A stretch of DNA of 64,000 nucleotides from Actibacterium atlanticum (GTDB lineage: Bacteria; Pseudomonadota; Alphaproteobacteria; Rhodobacterales; Rhodobacteraceae): the NCBI RefSeq assembly GCF_000671395.1, contig NZ_AQQY01000001.1, positions 372,001 to 436,000 on the forward strand, in the 5' to 3' direction. Position numbers and translations under genes: made by a program. The first letter of the stretch is position 1, and every line of letters starts with the position of its first letter. Below the pieces are notes generated by a model that was not told where the DNA came from, did not search any database, and worked only from the letters and a program-made list of their open reading frames with translations. Below, piece by piece: positions 46,655 to 56,839 of this stretch.

Positions 46655-49600
46655 ATGGCGACGATTGTTCTATCGGCCGTAGGGGCCGCGGTTGGCTCGG
46701 CTGTGGGTGGCTCGGTGCTGGGCCTGTCCAGTGTGGTCATTGGCCGCGCGATCGGGGCCACGTTGGGTCAGGTGATTGACCAGCAAATTCTGGGCGCCGG
46801 ATCCGGGACCATTGAGACCGGGCAGGTGGACCGGTTCCGTTTGACCGGTGCCAGCGAAGGCGCGGCGGTTAACCATCTTTATGGACGCAACCGAATGGCG
46901 GGGCAGGTGATCTGGTCATCGCGGTTCCTGGAGACAGAAGACAAGAGCGGTGGTGGCAAGACCTCGGGGCCAGAGGTGATCACCTTTAGCTATTCAGTCA
47001 GCCTTGCCGTGGCGATTTGTGAAGGTGAGATCACGCGATTGGGCCGCGTTTGGGCGGATGGGATTGAGGTGGCAAAGGATGACCTGAACCTGCGCTTGTA
47101 CACCGGAACCGAAGATCAGCTGCCGGACCCAAAGATGGAGGCTCTGGAAGGCGAAGGTGAAGTTCCTGCCTATCGTGGCATTGCCTATGTGGTGATTGAG
47201 GACCTCGAACTGACCGATTTTGGCAACCGGGTGCCGCAATTTACATTTGAGGTGATCCGCGAGGTTCGCGGCGCGGATGCCGATAGCCAAAGCCTGCAGG
47301 AAATGGTCGAGGGCGTGGCGCTGATTCCGGGTACCGGCGAATATGCGTTGGCGATGACTCCGGTGCATTACAGTCAGGATTTGGGCAATAGTCAGGCTGC
47401 GAATGTGAACTCGCCCTCTGCCAAAAGCGATTTTGCGACGTCGCTTGAAGTTTTGAACGATGAACTGCCCAATTGTGGATCGACGCTGCTTGTGGCGTCG
47501 TGGTTTGGCGATGACCTGCGTTGCGGCGACTGTGAAATCCGCCCGAAAGTTGAGCAAAAGGATTTCGAGGGAAACCCGATCGCCTGGAACGTGTCGGATA
47601 CGACACGGGCACTGGCTTTGCAGGTCCCCGAGCAGGATGAAAAGGCGGTTTATGGGGGCACGCCGTCGGATCATTCGGTGATCGAGGCAATCGCGGCGAC
47701 GCGCGGCGCAGGGAAAGCGGTGACCTTTTATCCGTTCATCTTGATGGATCAGGTGGAGGGGAACCTGAAGGTTGATCCCTGGACCGGCGAAGTTGGTCAG
47801 CCAGAGTTGCCATGGCGGGGGCGTATTACCTCGCGCCGGGCGCCGGGCATCACCGGCAGCACTGATGGGACAGCACTTGCCGAAGATGAGGTTGCGGCGT
47901 TCTTTGGGCAGGCTGGGCCGGGGGACTTTACGCCCTCTATTGATCCGGACTTTCAGGATCTGCCTGCTGGGGATCCTTGGAATGCTGGCTGGATTGGCGG
48001 GAACTCTAAGATACTCTACTCGGGACCTGCCGAATGGTCCTATCGCCGGTTCATCCTGCATTACGCGCACCTGTGTGCCGCCATGGGCGGGGTGGATGCG
48101 TTTTGCATCGGCTCGGAAATGCGTGGGCTGACGCAAATTCGCGGGGCAGGGAACTCTTTCCCGGCTGTGGATGCACTTAAGGCGCTGGCAAGCGATGTGC
48201 GCTCTATCCTGGGGCCCCAGGTCAAGATTGGGTATGCGGCGGACTGGTCGGAGTATTTTGGGTATCATCCGCAAGATGGATCGGGAGATGTGTTCTTTCA
48301 TCTGGACGCCCTGTGGGCTGACCCCAACATCGACTTCATCGGGATCGACAATTACATGCCCATTGCCGACTGGCGCGAGGGGGACGATCACGCTGACGCA
48401 GAATGGGGCGAGATCTACGCCTTGGACTATCTGCGCAGCAACATCGAGGGTGGCGAGGGATATGATTGGTATTACCCCAACGAAGCCGCCGACAAGGCGC
48501 AGCGACGCGAAGCGATCACGGATGGCGCGCATGATGAACCTTGGGTTTTTCGCTATAAGGATGTGCGCAACTGGTGGCTAAACCGCCATCATGAACGTGT
48601 GGGCGGTGTTCGAAAGATTTTGCCCACAGATTGGGTCCCGCAGTCCAAACCCATTTGGTTTACCGAGTATGGCTGTGCTGCGATCGACAAAGGTGCCAAC
48701 CAACCCAACAAGTTCCTTGATCCGAAATCTTCAGAATCCTCTTTGCCCAAATACTCGACCGGGCTGCGGGATGATTTCATGCAGCAGCAATACATTCGGG
48801 CGATGGTAACCTATTGGCAGGATGCGGAAAATAACCCCAACTCTGAGGTTTATGGCGGAGCCATGATTGACATGTCGATGTCAAATGTCTGGGCGTGGGA
48901 CACGCGGCCATACCCGTTCTTTCCGGCCAATACCGAGCTTTGGAGCGATGGAGAGAATTACTATCGCGGTCACTGGCTTAACGGGCGGGCTTCGGCGCAG
49001 ATGCTGGCGTCGGTGGTGCGTGAAATCTGTGCGCGCTCGGGTGTGGAAGAGGTTGATGTGACCGAGCTATACGGCGCGGTGCGGGGATACTCAGTGACGG
49101 ATGTGCAGGGCGCACGATCCAGCTTGCAGCCCTTAATGCTGGCTTATGGGTTTGACGCCGTTGAGCGTGAAGGTGGCCTGATTTTCCGAAACCGAACGGG
49201 GCGCGAGGATGCGCAGATTGATACCGCTGGCCTGGCGATCACGGATCAGACCAACGGCGACTTGCAGACGATCCGCACGCCCGAAGCCGAAACTGCGGGG
49301 CGGGTAAGGCTGAATTTCGTCGAATCCGAGGGCGACTATGAGATCCGATCAGCAGAGGCGATCTTTCCTGACGAGGTGTCCGGTTCAGTTGCGACCTCAG
49401 AGCTGCCATTGGTTCTAAGTGCGACCGAGGGCAAGGCCATCACCGAACGCTGGTTGTCTGAGGCCCGGGTGGGACGAGACCGTACGGTGTTTGCTTTGCC
49501 GATGTCGCAGGTTGATCTGGGCGCAGGCGATGTTGTGAACCTTGAGAGCGGTGGGGTGGAGGCGCTCTATCGCATTGACCGGGTAGAGCAGTCCGACACA

Positions 49601-50632
49601 CGGCTGATCGAAGCCGTCCGGGTGGAGCCGTCGATCTATACCCCGTCCGATGCGGTTGAAGAGCCGGTGACGCTGTCGCCATTCGTGGCGCCTTTGCCAG
49701 TGTTCCCTTTGTTCATGGATCTGCCGTTGCTGACGGGCGAAGAGGTTGAGCATGCACCGCATCTGGCGGTGACCGCGACGCCATGGCCCGGATCCGTCGC
49801 GGTGTTCAGCGGTGTGACCGACGATGCTTATACGCTGAACGGTGTGGTGACACAGCGTGCAACGATGGGGGTGACCGAAACCGACCTTTTCCGTGCCATT
49901 CCGTCAGAATGGGATCGCGGCCCGGCGGTGCGGGTGCGGTTATCGAGCGGATTTTTGCTGTCGGCCACGCAGGATGGAGTTCTGAACGGCGCCAATGCCA
50001 TGGCCATCGGCGATGGGACGTCCGGCAACTGGGAGGTGTTCCAGTTTTCCGAGGCCACGTTGGTTGCTGAAAACACCTATGACATTCGTTTGCGGTTGCG
50101 TGGGCAGGCTGGAACAGAGGGGATTATGCCAGACGTCTGGCCGGCAGGCAGCTATGTCGTTGCGCTGAACGGTGTTCCTTCGCAGATCGAGCTGGCTTTG
50201 TCTGAACGCGGGTTGGTGCGGAATTATCGCATTGGACCGGCTGGGCGTGCTCTGGATGATCCTTCCTATACCCATTTGGTGGAGGCCTTTGACGGTATTG
50301 GTTTGCGTCCCTACGCACCGACCCATTTGCGGGCTGATCCGCAGGCAAACGGCGATCTGGCGCTGAGTTGGGTCCGTCGCACGCGAATTGATGGGGATAG
50401 TTGGGTTTCCTACGAGGTGCCGCTGGGGGAGACGCTGGAACTCTATACTCTGAGGGTGATCAACGCGCTGGGCGCAATCGTGCGTGAGGTCAGTGTGACC
50501 AGCCCGTCGTGGTCTTACAGCGCCGCCGATCAGGTCTCGGATGCTGTTGGCACCCAGTTTAGCATCGAAGTCGCGCAAATCTCCGAGCGTTTCGGCGCTG
50601 GGCTTTACAAGAGGATCGAGATCAATGAGTGA
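46655..50632 (+). CDS. GTA g15: megatron host-recognition protein with TIM-barrel glycosidase-like domain
   Basis: The largest gene in the window: a 1325-residue tail-tip protein. A glycine-rich hydrophobic N-terminus (GAAVGSAVGGSVLGLSSVVIG) is followed by tail-domain repeats; about 400-740 is a TIM-barrel glycoside-hydrolase-like domain with candidate catalytic glutamates E488 (FCIGSEMRG) and E671 (WFTEYGC). The part from about 790 to 1000 resembles phage tail protein domains (Phage-tail_3), and the last 300 residues are beta-rich and probably bind the host surface. Length and position match orfg15. Confidence 0.94.
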   Translation: MATIVLSAVGAAVGSAVGGSVLGLSSVVIGRAIGATLGQVIDQQILGAGSGTIETGQVDRFRLTGASEGAAVNHLYGRNRMAGQVIWSSRFLETEDKSGGGKTSGPEVITFSYSVSLAVAICEGEITRLGRVWADGIEVAKDDLNLRLYTGTEDQLPDPKMEALEGEGEVPAYRGIAYVVIEDLELTDFGNRVPQFTFEVIREVRGADADSQSLQEMVEGVALIPGTGEYALAMTPVHYSQDLGNSQAANVNSPSAKSDFATSLEVLNDELPNCGSTLLVASWFGDDLRCGDCEIRPKVEQKDFEGNPIAWNVSDTTRALALQVPEQDEKAVYGGTPSDHSVIEAIAATRGAGKAVTFYPFILMDQVEGNLKVDPWTGEVGQPELPWRGRITSRRAPGITGSTDGTALAEDEVAAFFGQAGPGDFTPSIDPDFQDLPAGDPWNAGWIGGNSKILYSGPAEWSYRRFILHYAHLCAAMGGVDAFCIGSEMRGLTQIRGAGNSFPAVDALKALASDVRSILGPQVKIGYAADWSEYFGYHPQDGSGDVFFHLDALWADPNIDFIGIDNYMPIADWREGDDHADAEWGEIYALDYLRSNIEGGEGYDWYYPNEAADKAQRREAITDGAHDEPWVFRYKDVRNWWLNRHHERVGGVRKILPTDWVPQSKPIWFTEYGCAAIDKGANQPNKFLDPKSSESSLPKYSTGLRDDFMQQQYIRAMVTYWQDAENNPNSEVYGGAMIDMSMSNVWAWDTRPYPFFPANTELWSDGENYYRGHWLNGRASAQMLASVVREICARSGVEEVDVTELYGAVRGYSVTDVQGARSSLQPLMLAYGFDAVEREGGLIFRNRTGREDAQIDTAGLAITDQTNGDLQTIRTPEAETAGRVRLNFVESEGDYEIRSAEAIFPDEVSGSVATSELPLVLSATEGKAITERWLSEARVGRDRTVFALPMSQVDLGAGDVVNLESGGVEALYRIDRVEQSDTRLIEAVRVEPSIYTPSDAVEEPVTLSPFVAPLPVFPLFMDLPLLTGEEVEHAPHLAVTATPWPGSVAVFSGVTDDAYTLNGVVTQRATMGVTETDLFRAIPSEWDRGPAVRVRLSSGFLLSATQDGVLNGANAMAIGDGTSGNWEVFQFSEATLVAENTYDIRLRLRGQAGTEGIMPDVWPAGSYVVALNGVPSQIELALSERGLVRNYRIGPAGRALDDPSYTHLVEAFDGIGLRPYAPTHLRADPQANGDLALSWVRRTRIDGDSWVSYEVPLGETLELYTLRVINALGAIVREVSVTSPSWSYSAADQVSDAVGTQFSIEVAQISERFGAGLYKRIEINE

Positions 50633-51335
50633 AACAGGTATTTTGCAGTTGCCGTTGGTGCAGGCCGCGCAGGCGCAAAAACACATCACGGTGAATGAGG
50701 GGCTGCGTCGGCTGGATGGGATGGTGCAGTTGCGGCTGCAGAGCCTGAGCATTTCTACGCCGCCACTGACAGCGCAGGAAGGCGAGTGTTGGTTCGTGCC
50801 ATCGGGCGCGGTGAATGATTGGGCGGGGCATGAAGGCGAGATCGCGACCTTTGCCAATGGGGGTTGGGTATTCACCCTTCCGCAGGTCGGCTGGCGCGCC
50901 TGGGATGTGACCGAGGATTTAGAGATCACGTTTGATGGGACCGGTTGGCAAGGGGGCTATGCCGCGATTTCGCCCAATGGGGCAGGTCTGCGCTTTCAGG
51001 TGCTTGAGTTTGATCATGTGATCAGCGCGGGGGCAACGGACAGCACAAGTGTGCTGATCCCGGCCAATGCCATGGTCTTTGGTGTGACGGGGCGGGTAAC
51101 GGATTCGATCACCGGTACGTTGACCAGCTGGGAGCTGGGGGCGGATGGCTCTAGCAACCGATTTGGCAGCGGGCTTGGGTTGGTCGTCAGTTCGTTTATT
51201 CGAGGGGTGCTTGGAAGCCCGCTGACGGGATATAGTGCGATGCCGTTGGACCTGACCGCGACGGGGGGAGACTTTGCTGGGGGCACGGTGCGTTTGTCGG
51301 TGCATTATGCAGAGTTGACCTTACCGGCGCTGTGA
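50625..51335 (+). CDS. DUF2793 protein at GTA cluster end
   Basis: A 236-residue DUF2793 protein, overlapping the megatron stop by 8 nt. It opens LQLPLVQAAQAQKHITVNEG followed by RRLDGMVQLRLQ, the family signature. Relatives are fibre or spike-like structural proteins in Rhodobacterales GTAs. The C-terminal part (about 110-236) is beta-rich. Functional assignment is from family context only. Confidence 0.88.
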   Translation: MSETGILQLPLVQAAQAQKHITVNEGLRRLDGMVQLRLQSLSISTPPLTAQEGECWFVPSGAVNDWAGHEGEIATFANGGWVFTLPQVGWRAWDVTEDLEITFDGTGWQGGYAAISPNGAGLRFQVLEFDHVISAGATDSTSVLIPANAMVFGVTGRVTDSITGTLTSWELGADGSSNRFGSGLGLVVSSFIRGVLGSPLTGYSAMPLDLTATGGDFAGGTVRLSVHYAELTLPAL

Positions 51336-51640
51336 TGCGGCCGGTATTGCACAGCGATGTGGTGGCGGCAGCGATGGCGCTGCTGGAATTGCCCGAAACG
51401 CGGCGCGAGCGGGCATTGACCACCATGTTAGAGCGCGCGGGCGCTGCTGATGCCTATCGCAAACGCACGGGCAAGGCGCATCCGCATTGGGGCAATGGCA
51501 GCCTGATGGGGGTGGCCTTGCCGCGCGTTGCAGGGCCGGAACCATATTTGGATTCTCCTGACTATTGTCGCTGCATGGCCTTGGTGTTTGACGGGTTGGT
51601 GCGATGGCGTAGCCGTAAGGCCGCGTGGACTGGTGTGTGA
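51335..51640 (+). CDS. Small conserved protein, terminal gene of the GTA cluster
   Basis: A 101-residue protein whose ATG overlaps the DUF2793 stop (TGATG). It is mostly helical, begins MRPVLHSDVVAAAMALLELP, and has a Tyr/Cys block PYLDSPDYCRCMALVFDGL. It recurs in this position in roseobacters as far as I recall; no function is known. A GTG one codon upstream is an alternative start. Confidence 0.72.
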   Translation: MRPVLHSDVVAAAMALLELPETRRERALTTMLERAGAADAYRKRTGKAHPHWGNGSLMGVALPRVAGPEPYLDSPDYCRCMALVFDGLVRWRSRKAAWTGV

Positions 51641-51732
51641 GCGAGGACTCACTTTTACGTGCATTTCACGGCTAGAATTGTCCTTTCGCGGCATTATGTT
51701 ATAGGCTTGGTCAAAGAGATCAGGAGGCCCCC

Positions 51733-52545
51733 ATGGCCGAGACCCAAGCCAATATCACCTCTGTCGACCCTGTTTGGGAGCGGATTTGCGATGAGGCCCG
51801 TCAGGCGATTGACGATGAGCCGCTGTTGGGCGGTTTGGTGCATTCCAGCATTCTGCACCATGGATCGCTGCAGGCCGCTTTGGCCTATCGGACGGCGTTG
51901 AAACTGTCGTCAGATGAGATGACGGATCAGATGCTGCGCGAGATTTGCGATGAGGCCTATGGCGATGATCCCGGCTTGGCCGAGTCGGCTCGGGCCGATT
52001 TGGTGGCCGTGCACGAGCGCGACCCGGCGAGCCATCGCTACCTGCAACCTTTGTTGTATTTCAAGGGCTTCCAGGCGATTCAGGCGTATCGTGTGGCGCA
52101 TTGGCTTTGGCGCCAGGGGCGGCATGATTTGGCTTATTTCTTTCAGATGCGTGTATCGGAAGAATTCGGCGTGGATATCCACCCAGCTGCAAAGGTGGGT
52201 AAGGGGATCATGCTTGACCATGCCCATTCGATCGTGATCGGTGAAACCGCTGTTGTCGGTGACAATGTTTCGATGTTGCACTCGGTAACGTTGGGCGGCA
52301 CCGGCAAAGAAGAGGAAGATCGTCATCCCAAGATTGACAATGGTGTGTTGATCGGGGCCGGGGCGAAAGTGTTGGGCAATATCCGGGTTGGGCATTGCTC
52401 GCGCATTGCCGCGGGTTCAGTCGTGTTGAATGATATTCCGCCAAATACCACGGTGGCTGGCGTGCCCGCTAAGGTGGTGGGAGAGGCTGGCTGTGATCAG
52501 CCTTCGGTCAACATGGACCAGATGGTGCCTTGCGGGAATAAGTAA
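51733..52545 (+). CDS. cysE: Serine O-acetyltransferase
   Basis: First step of cysteine synthesis from serine. The 270-residue protein has an N-terminal helical domain and a left-handed beta-helix of hexapeptide repeats at about 150-230, with MLDHAHSIVIGETAVVGDNV and the active-site loop SVTLGGTGKE (about 183-192). CAGGAGG precedes the ATG. The gene flanks the GTA cluster, a common arrangement in Rhodobacterales. Confidence 0.97.
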   Translation: MAETQANITSVDPVWERICDEARQAIDDEPLLGGLVHSSILHHGSLQAALAYRTALKLSSDEMTDQMLREICDEAYGDDPGLAESARADLVAVHERDPASHRYLQPLLYFKGFQAIQAYRVAHWLWRQGRHDLAYFFQMRVSEEFGVDIHPAAKVGKGIMLDHAHSIVIGETAVVGDNVSMLHSVTLGGTGKEEEDRHPKIDNGVLIGAGAKVLGNIRVGHCSRIAAGSVVLNDIPPNTTVAGVPAKVVGEAGCDQPSVNMDQMVPCGNK

Positions 52546-52570
52546 CCCAAACACAATGGCTTAAATGAAG

Positions 52571-52594
52571 ACGCCCGCCGGTTTCGGCGGGCGT
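52571..52594. terminator. Bidirectional terminator between cysE and pdhC
   Basis: ACGCCCGCCG and CGGCGGGCGT, a perfect 10-bp stem with loop GTTT, followed on the plus strand by TTCTTTTGG. Confidence 0.9.
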
Positions 52595-52616
52595 TTCTTT
52601 TGGTTGTCTCGTGGCC

Positions 52617-53921
52617 TTAGGCCAGCATGGTCATCGGGTTTTCCAGCGCATCGACCAGAACCTTTAGGAATTCGGCCCCCAGGGCGCCGTCGATCACACG
52701 GTGATCAACCGACATGGTCACCGACATCACGGTGGCAACGCCCAGTTCACCATCATCGCCAACAACCGGCTTTTTGACGCCAGCACCGACAGCCAGGATA
52801 CCCGCGTGGGGCGGGTTCACGATGGCATCAAAGTTCTCAATCCCGAACATGCCGAGGTTGGAGATCGCGAAGGTGCCGCCTTGATATTCATGCGGGGCCA
52901 GTTTGCGGTCACGTGCGCGTCCAGCCAGATCTTTCATCTCGGCCGACAGGGCAGAGAGCGACTTCATGTCGGCATCTTTGAGGACCGGGGTGAACAAGCC
53001 ACCTTCGATCGCAACTGCAACGGCGACGTCCGAGGGTTTCAGCTTGAGCACGCGGTCACCCGCCCATACAGCATTGCAATCGGGCACTTCTTGCAGCGCG
53101 ATGGCGCAGGCTTTGATGATGAAGTCGTTGACCGACAGTTTCACCCCACGCCCTTCGAGCTGTTTGTTCAGCTGCGAGCGGAACTTTAACAGCGCGTCGA
53201 GCTTGATTTCGCGGCGCAGATAGAAGTGCGGGATCGTCTGTTTGGCCTCGGTCAGACGCGCGGCGATGGTTTTGCGCATTCCGTCCAGCGATACCTCTTC
53301 GAACTCGCGATCCGCATAGGTCTTGAGAACCGCGTCGGTCGAGGGGCCGGTGGGGGCTGCGGCAGCCGCGGGCGCGGCGCTGGCGGCAGGCGCTGCCGGT
53401 GCTGCGGCTGCCTTGGGGGCAGCAGTGGCGTTCTCGACATCTGCCTTGACGATGCGACCATGCGGGCCAGATCCGGTGAGAGTGCTCAGGTCCAGGCCTT
53501 TATCGGCGGCGATGCGACGTGCCAGAGGCGAGGCAAAAACGCGCGCACCGTTTGCTGCGGCGGGCGCAGCGGGGGCAGGGGCGGCAGCCTCGACCGCCGC
53601 AGGGGCGGCCTCGGCATCCGCGGCGGCGGGTGCCGCCGGTGCGCTTGCCGACATGTTGGCCATATCATCGGCGCTTTCGCCTTCTTCCAACAGGATTGCG
53701 ATGGGGGTGTTTACTTTGACCCCTTCGGTGCCTTCGTCGATCATGATCTTGCCGATCACGCCTTCGTCGACGGCTTCGAACTCCATCGTGGCTTTGTCGG
53801 TTTCGATCTCGGCGATGATATCACCCGAAGCAATCTCATCCCCTTCTTTGACCAACCACTTGGCGAGCGTGCCTTCCTCCATGGTGGGAGACAGCGCAGG
53901 CATCAAAATTTCCATAGGCAT
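52617..53921 (-). CDS. pdhC: Pyruvate dehydrogenase E2, dihydrolipoyllysine acetyltransferase
   Basis: E2 core of the pyruvate dehydrogenase complex. The 434-residue protein has a lipoyl domain (1-80, lipoyl lysine K43 in ETDKATME), an Ala/Pro linker, a peripheral subunit-binding domain (about 128-165, [15 protein letters not shown]) and the catalytic domain with DHRVIDGA (His about 407) at the C-terminus. Last gene of pdhA-pdhB-pdhC. Confidence 0.97.
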   Translation of the reverse strand: MPMEILMPALSPTMEEGTLAKWLVKEGDEIASGDIIAEIETDKATMEFEAVDEGVIGKIMIDEGTEGVKVNTPIAILLEEGESADDMANMSASAPAAPAAADAEAAPAAVEAAAPAPAAPAAANGARVFASPLARRIAADKGLDLSTLTGSGPHGRIVKADVENATAAPKAAAAPAAPAASAAPAAAAAPTGPSTDAVLKTYADREFEEVSLDGMRKTIAARLTEAKQTIPHFYLRREIKLDALLKFRSQLNKQLEGRGVKLSVNDFIIKACAIALQEVPDCNAVWAGDRVLKLKPSDVAVAVAIEGGLFTPVLKDADMKSLSALSAEMKDLAGRARDRKLAPHEYQGGTFAISNLGMFGIENFDAIVNPPHAGILAVGAGVKKPVVGDDGELGVATVMSVTMSVDHRVIDGALGAEFLKVLVDALENPMTMLA

Positions 53922-53933
53922 TGCGGTGGCTCC

Positions 53934-55307
53934 TCAGCGGTAGGTGACTTGCTTGACCGCGGCGATCACCTCGTCGGTGGTGATCAGCGCGTGGCGTTCA
54001 AGGTTGGCGGCGTAGGGCATCGGTACATCTTTGCCTGTGCAGTTGATGACGGGGGCATCGAGGTAATCGAACGCCTTTTCCATCAACGTGGCCGATATGT
54101 GGTTGCCGATGGAGCCTACGGGCCAGCCTTCTTCAACCGTAACGCAACGATTTGTTTTCATGACCGAGGCGATCACGGTGTCATAGTCGATCGGGCGCAG
54201 GGTGCGCAGGTCGATGACTTCGGCGCTGATACCGTCTTCGGCCAGGTGGTCTGCCGCTTCCAAAGCATATTGCATGCCGATGCCAAACGAGACGATGGTC
54301 ACGTCATGGCCTTCGCGCCAGATGCGGGCTTTGCCAAAGGGCACGGTGAAATCGTCCATGACCGGCACATCGAAGCTGCGGCCATAGAGGATTTCGTTTT
54401 CCAGGAAAATCACCGGGTTATTGTCGCGGATTGCGGTTTTGAGCAGGCCTTTGGCATCGGAGGCTGAGTAAGGCATCACGACTTTCAGGCCGGGCACCTG
54501 AGAATACCAGCTTGCATAGTCCTGAGAGTGCTGTGCCCCGACGCGGGCGGCAGCGCCGTTGGGACCGCGGAACACCATGGGGGCGCCCATTTGGCCACCC
54601 GACATATAGAGCGTTTTGGCGGCCGAGTTGATGATGTGGTCAATCGCCTGCATGGCAAAGTTGAAGGTCATGAACTCGACAATCGGGCGCAGGCCAGCCA
54701 TGGCCGAGCCGGTGGCGATGCCGGCGAACCCGTGTTCGGTGATCGGGGTATCGATCACGCGGCGCGAACCGAATTCATCGAGCAGACCTTGAGAGACCTT
54801 ATAGGCGCCTTGGTATTCAGCGACCTCTTCCCCCATCAGATAGACGGCATCATCCGCGCGCATTTCTTCGGCCATGGCGTCGCGTAGGGCTTCACGAACT
54901 GTGGTCGATTTGACCTCGGTTCCGGCGGGCCATTCGGGCTCCATTTTGACCTCGATCGGGGCAGGGGGCGCTGCGGCCTCAACCGCCGCAGGGGCGGCCT
55001 CGGGCGCAGCGGCAGCTGCCGGGGCAGCTGCGGGCGCGCCGACGGTCACGTCGTCCATGCTTTCGCCTTCGTCCAGCAGAACGGCGATGGGCGTGTTCAC
55101 CTTCACATCGGCGGTACCTTCGGCGACGAGGATTGCCCCGACGGTGCCTTCATCGACAGCCTCAAATTCCATCGTGGCCTTGTCGGTTTCGATTTCTGCG
55201 ATGATGTCGCCCGAGGTGACGGTATCCCCCTCTTTGACCAGCCATTTTGCGAGCGTGCCTTCCTCCATAGTGGGCGACAGCGCGGGCATAAGTAGTTCGG
55301 TTGCCAT
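53934..55307 (-). CDS. pdhB: Pyruvate dehydrogenase E1 beta subunit with N-terminal lipoyl domain
   Basis: Beta half of the E1 decarboxylase. Residues 1-80 are a lipoyl domain nearly identical in its first 25 residues to that of pdhC (lipoyl lysine K43), followed by an Ala-rich linker. The E1-beta part (about 135-457) shows [28 protein letters not shown] and [12 protein letters not shown]. Such lipoyl-E1beta fusions are normal in alphaproteobacteria. Confidence 0.96.
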   Translation of the reverse strand: MATELLMPALSPTMEEGTLAKWLVKEGDTVTSGDIIAEIETDKATMEFEAVDEGTVGAILVAEGTADVKVNTPIAVLLDEGESMDDVTVGAPAAAPAAAAAPEAAPAAVEAAAPPAPIEVKMEPEWPAGTEVKSTTVREALRDAMAEEMRADDAVYLMGEEVAEYQGAYKVSQGLLDEFGSRRVIDTPITEHGFAGIATGSAMAGLRPIVEFMTFNFAMQAIDHIINSAAKTLYMSGGQMGAPMVFRGPNGAAARVGAQHSQDYASWYSQVPGLKVVMPYSASDAKGLLKTAIRDNNPVIFLENEILYGRSFDVPVMDDFTVPFGKARIWREGHDVTIVSFGIGMQYALEAADHLAEDGISAEVIDLRTLRPIDYDTVIASVMKTNRCVTVEEGWPVGSIGNHISATLMEKAFDYLDAPVINCTGKDVPMPYAANLERHALITTDEVIAAVKQVTYR

Positions 55308-55323
55308 TGGTCTATCGTCCCCC

Positions 55324-56313
55324 TCAGGCGTAAATATCGGTGTAGAGCTCTTCGAGCGCGGGCTCGGGGCTCTCTTTCGAGAAGTCTGCGGCCTCGGACA
55401 CGATCGCTTTGATCTCCTTGTCGATGGCTTTCAGATCATCCTCGGTGGCGTGTTTGCCGGTGATCAGCAGGTCACGCACGTTTTCAATCGCGTCACGTTC
55501 TTCGCGCATTTTCTGCACTTCCTCGCGGGTCCGGTATTTGGCCGGGTCCGACATGGAGTGGCCGCGGTAGCGGTAGGTTTTCACCTCGAGGATGTAGGGG
55601 CCTTTGCCCGCGCGGCAGTGCGCAACAGCCTTTTCCGAGGCCGCCTTGACCGCCAACACATCCATGCCATCCACAGCTTCCCCGGGGATGCCGAAAGCCT
55701 CGCCGCGGGTATAGATGTCAGGGGTCGAGGTCGAACGCGCCATGGCTGTGCCCATGGCATATTGGTTGTTTTCGATCACAAAGATCACCGGCAGTTCCCA
55801 AAGAGCGGCCATGTTGAAGGTCTCATAAACCTGGCCCTGGTTGGCGGCGCCATCGCCGAAATAGGTGAAGGTCACGTTGTCGGTGCCGTTGTATTTGTCG
55901 GCAAAGGCCAAACCAGCCCCCAATGGGACCTGCGCGCCCACGATGCCGTGACCACCGTAGAAATGCTTCTCTTTGGAGAACATGTGCATCGAGCCGCCCT
56001 TACCGCGCGAGTATCCCCCCTCACGTCCGGTCAGTTCGGCCATCACACCTTTCGGGTCCATGCCACAGGCCAGCATATGGCCGTGGTCACGATAAGAGGT
56101 GATGCGTTTGTCACCTTCTTTTGTCGCGGCCTCCAGGCCAACAACAACGGCCTCTTGTCCGATGTAAAGGTGGCAGAAGCCACCGATCAGACCCATGCCA
56201 TAAAGCTGACCGGCCTTTTCTTCGAATCGGCGGATCAGCAGCATCTCGCGGTAGAACTCAAGCAGTTCTTCCTTGGAAGTATTTGGTTTCTTTGTCGTTT
56301 TGCGCGTGGCCAT
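55324..56313 (-). CDS. pdhA: Pyruvate dehydrogenase E1 alpha subunit
   Basis: Alpha half of the thiamine diphosphate-dependent E1. The 329-residue protein has the ThDP-binding motif starting [12 protein letters not shown] (153 on) and [15 protein letters not shown] near 270. AAGGAGC precedes the ATG at 56313, so a longer open frame from 56418 is rejected. First gene of the operon. Confidence 0.96.
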   Translation of the reverse strand: MATRKTTKKPNTSKEELLEFYREMLLIRRFEEKAGQLYGMGLIGGFCHLYIGQEAVVVGLEAATKEGDKRITSYRDHGHMLACGMDPKGVMAELTGREGGYSRGKGGSMHMFSKEKHFYGGHGIVGAQVPLGAGLAFADKYNGTDNVTFTYFGDGAANQGQVYETFNMAALWELPVIFVIENNQYAMGTAMARSTSTPDIYTRGEAFGIPGEAVDGMDVLAVKAASEKAVAHCRAGKGPYILEVKTYRYRGHSMSDPAKYRTREEVQKMREERDAIENVRDLLITGKHATEDDLKAIDKEIKAIVSEAADFSKESPEPALEELYTDIYA

Positions 56314-56407
56314 GGGCCGGGCTCCTTGCGGCTTCGAGAAATAGTTTAATGTTAAACAATCTATAGCAAAGCTCGTCAGGAATTTCGAGTGCGAATTCAA
56401 CACACGC

Positions 56408-56426
56408 GCTAAAACCAAGTTTTAGC
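56408..56426. promoter_or_regulatory. Inverted repeat between ftsB and pdhA
   Basis: GCTAAAAC-N3-GTTTTAGC, a perfect 8-bp dyad in the short gap between the ftsB stop and pdhA. Could be a weak terminator of ftsB or an operator for pdhABC; no T run follows. Confidence 0.4.
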
Positions 56427-56441
56427 TTGAATCGTAAGGGA

Positions 56442-56744
56442 TTAGCGAATGACGATTTCGTCGGGGCGGACAAGACCCAAAACTGCGCGGGCGCGTTCAT
56501 CCAGAAGATCAAGATCCAGATACCGATCAGAAAGGCGGCGGGTCTTGTTCTCAAGATCGGTCAGTTCAAGCGCCAGCGCATCCCGCTGTGCCGTCAGGGC
56601 GGCTAGATCGGCCTCTACCTGAATGCGGCGAAACAACCCGTAATCACCCTGCACGGCGGCAAAGGTAAAATAGGTCCCCACGCAGAACGCGCCTGCGAAA
56701 TAAAGGACCACACCAAGGGCCGGACGTTTCCGGGGATTGCTCAT
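56442..56744 (-). CDS. ftsB: Septum formation initiator family protein FtsB/DivIC
   Basis: A 100-residue bitopic division protein. Residues about 9-29 span the membrane (LGVVLYFAGAFCVGTYFTFA) and about 45-80 form a coiled coil (ADLAALTAQRDALALELTDL). It is upstream of pdhA on the same strand, a common order in alphaproteobacteria. The start at 56744 follows GAGG. Confidence 0.88.
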   Translation of the reverse strand: MSNPRKRPALGVVLYFAGAFCVGTYFTFAAVQGDYGLFRRIQVEADLAALTAQRDALALELTDLENKTRRLSDRYLDLDLLDERARAVLGLVRPDEIVIR

Positions 56745-56839
56745 TAAAACTGCCTCAAGGCGCCTCTTGAACGGGCGCATTCCCGAATCATGCCACAAGT
56801 GATTCGCCGTGTGAATCCCCTGCGTTCTGTTTTTTGGGC

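Noticed and set aside
36641-51640. GTA region as an inducible prophage
   Set aside because: No integrase, attachment site, replication, lysis or repressor gene is present; gene order and small tape measure match RcGTA.
56314-56418. 35-residue N-terminal extension of pdhA
   Set aside because: Translation does not resemble E1 alpha, and a good ribosome site precedes the ATG at 56313.
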